From: an uncultured Bacteroidales bacterium
GTDB taxonomy: Bacteria; Bacteroidota; Bacteroidia; Bacteroidales; UBA932
Direction of reading: 5' to 3'
NCBI GenBank assembly: GCA_946408295.1
Contig: CAMJRT010000012.1
Location: forward strand, 1-14,239
Length of the DNA: 14,239 nucleotides
This document shows, piece after piece, positions 13,574-14,239 of the stretch. The notes beneath the pieces are model-generated. The model worked only from the letters and a program-made list of their open reading frames with translations, ran no database searches and was not told the origin of the DNA. Numbering within the stretch: position 1 is the first letter of the stretch; every line of letters begins with the position of its first letter. The translations under genes and the position numbers were made by a program.

Positions 13574-14239
13574 GCACAGCACCCATCGTCATTTTTGCTT
13601 ATAACCGCCCTTCTCACTTGAAAAGGACGATTGAGGCATTATCCAAAAATGAATTGGCTGAGGACAGCGTTCTTTATGTCTTCTGTGACGGGCCGAAGGC
13701 CAATGCAAACGAAAAACAACTGGCTCTTGTGGCAGAAGCAAGAGCCGTTGCCAAAAATGCTTCCGGGTTCAAGGAAATTCATGTGGTTGAGCGGGAAAGG
13801 AACTATGGTCTTGCCGACAATATCGTCGGTGCAGTCACTACCATTGTCAACCAATATGGGCGGGTAATCACGCTGGAAGATGACATCATCTCATCCACCG
13901 GCTTCCTGAAGTATATGAACGACGCGCTGGAATTGTATAAGGATGATCCTGCCGTCATGCATATTTCCGGTTATATGTTTCCCCACAAGGAAAAACTTCC
14001 GGAAACCTTCTTTTTCGAGGTCCCTTATCCCACCGGTGGATGGGCAACGTGGAAAAGAGCGTGGGATTTCTACAACAATGACATCGATTATCTTTACGAT
14101 TATTGGAGCAAGAGGTGGAAAGAGTTCAACAAGTTCGGGGACAATTATCTGCAACTGCAACTCGAGGCGAACAAGAACGGGACCCTCTATACCTGGTTCA
14201 TCAAATGGCATGCGGTGCTGTTAGAGCGAGGAGGATTAA
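13570..14239 (+). CDS. Glycosyltransferase, GT-A fold, 3'-truncated by window edge
   Basis: The first 223 residues of a glycosyltransferase; the frame is still open at the window end. It begins APIVIFAYNRPSHLKRTIEAL (4-24), a form shared by GT2-like enzymes and relatives of N-acetylglucosaminyltransferase I. It then has VFCDGPK (37-43), ERNYGLADNI (76-85) and the metal-binding TLEDDIISS (101-109). Downstream are HISGYMFP (131-138), GGWATWKRAWDFY (156-168) and KWHAVLLERGG (212-222), all of which recur in Bacteroidota capsule transferases of this group. The ATG lies within the stop codon of the TupA-like gene (ATGA at 13570-13573), suggesting translational coupling. The remaining C-terminal part, including the likely acceptor region, is missing, so neither donor nor linkage can be suggested. 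Confidence 0.9.
   Translation, partial: MSTAPIVIFAYNRPSHLKRTIEALSKNELAEDSVLYVFCDGPKANANEKQLALVAEARAVAKNASGFKEIHVVERERNYGLADNIVGAVTTIVNQYGRVITLEDDIISSTGFLKYMNDALELYKDDPAVMHISGYMFPHKEKLPETFFFEVPYPTGGWATWKRAWDFYNNDIDYLYDYWSKRWKEFNKFGDNYLQLQLEANKNGTLYTWFIKWHAVLLERGGL

Noticed and set aside
1..14239. CRISPR arrays, tRNA or rRNA genes, insertion sequences, toxin or defence systems
   Set aside because: No spaced direct repeats, cloverleaf-like sequence, transposase or integrase motif was found. The QueC-like protein has no CBASS or Qat partner genes next to it.

Overview
The window is the interior of a surface-polysaccharide (capsule, O-antigen-like or teichoic-acid-like) biosynthesis locus. Fifteen genes, all on the + strand, sit almost end to end; the first is cut by the left edge and the last by the right edge. 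Protein styles (UDP-galactopyranose mutase, tandem LicD proteins, TupA-like ATP-grasp), a base composition near 50% G+C, and the near absence of strong Shine-Dalgarno sequences suggest a Bacteroidota, probably Bacteroidales. This is inferred by eye; no RNA gene or housekeeping gene is present to fix the taxon.

Layout. (1) 1-4749: three LicD-family phosphotransferases. Two form a tandem pair. They are followed by a TagD-like cytidylyltransferase, a short-chain dehydrogenase and a membrane acyltransferase of visibly lower G+C, then the third LicD. A CDP-activated phospho-alditol or similar polar group is probably made here and transferred to the glycan. (2) 4759-6899: a family 2 glycosyltransferase and UDP-galactopyranose mutase (glf), which imply galactofuranose in the polymer. 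(3) 6930-8237: the ATPase of an ABC polysaccharide exporter with a C-terminal Wzt-like glycan-binding domain; its permease is not in the window. (4) 8255-11890: a WecF-like (GT56) transferase, an ATP-grasp ligase and a very clear RffA/WecE transaminase. The set points to a 4-amino-4,6-dideoxy-galactose (Fuc4N) unit, but with an ATP-grasp ligase where enterobacteria use the acetyltransferase WecD. (5) 11900-14239: a QueC-like PP-loop ATPase with an intact zinc-binding cysteine set, a TupA-like ATP-grasp amidoligase, and a partial glycosyltransferase.

Taken together, the locus seems to build a galactofuranose-containing polymer carrying phospho-substituents (LicD plus cytidylyltransferase), O-acyl groups, and probably amide-linked groups made by two unrelated ATP-grasp enzymes and a QueC-like enzyme around an amino sugar. 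That last cluster (9365-13573) is the part most likely to hold undescribed chemistry. Several genes overlap by ATGA and most gaps are under 35 bases, consistent with one long operon. The only sizeable gap, 10610-10750, holds several inverted repeats.
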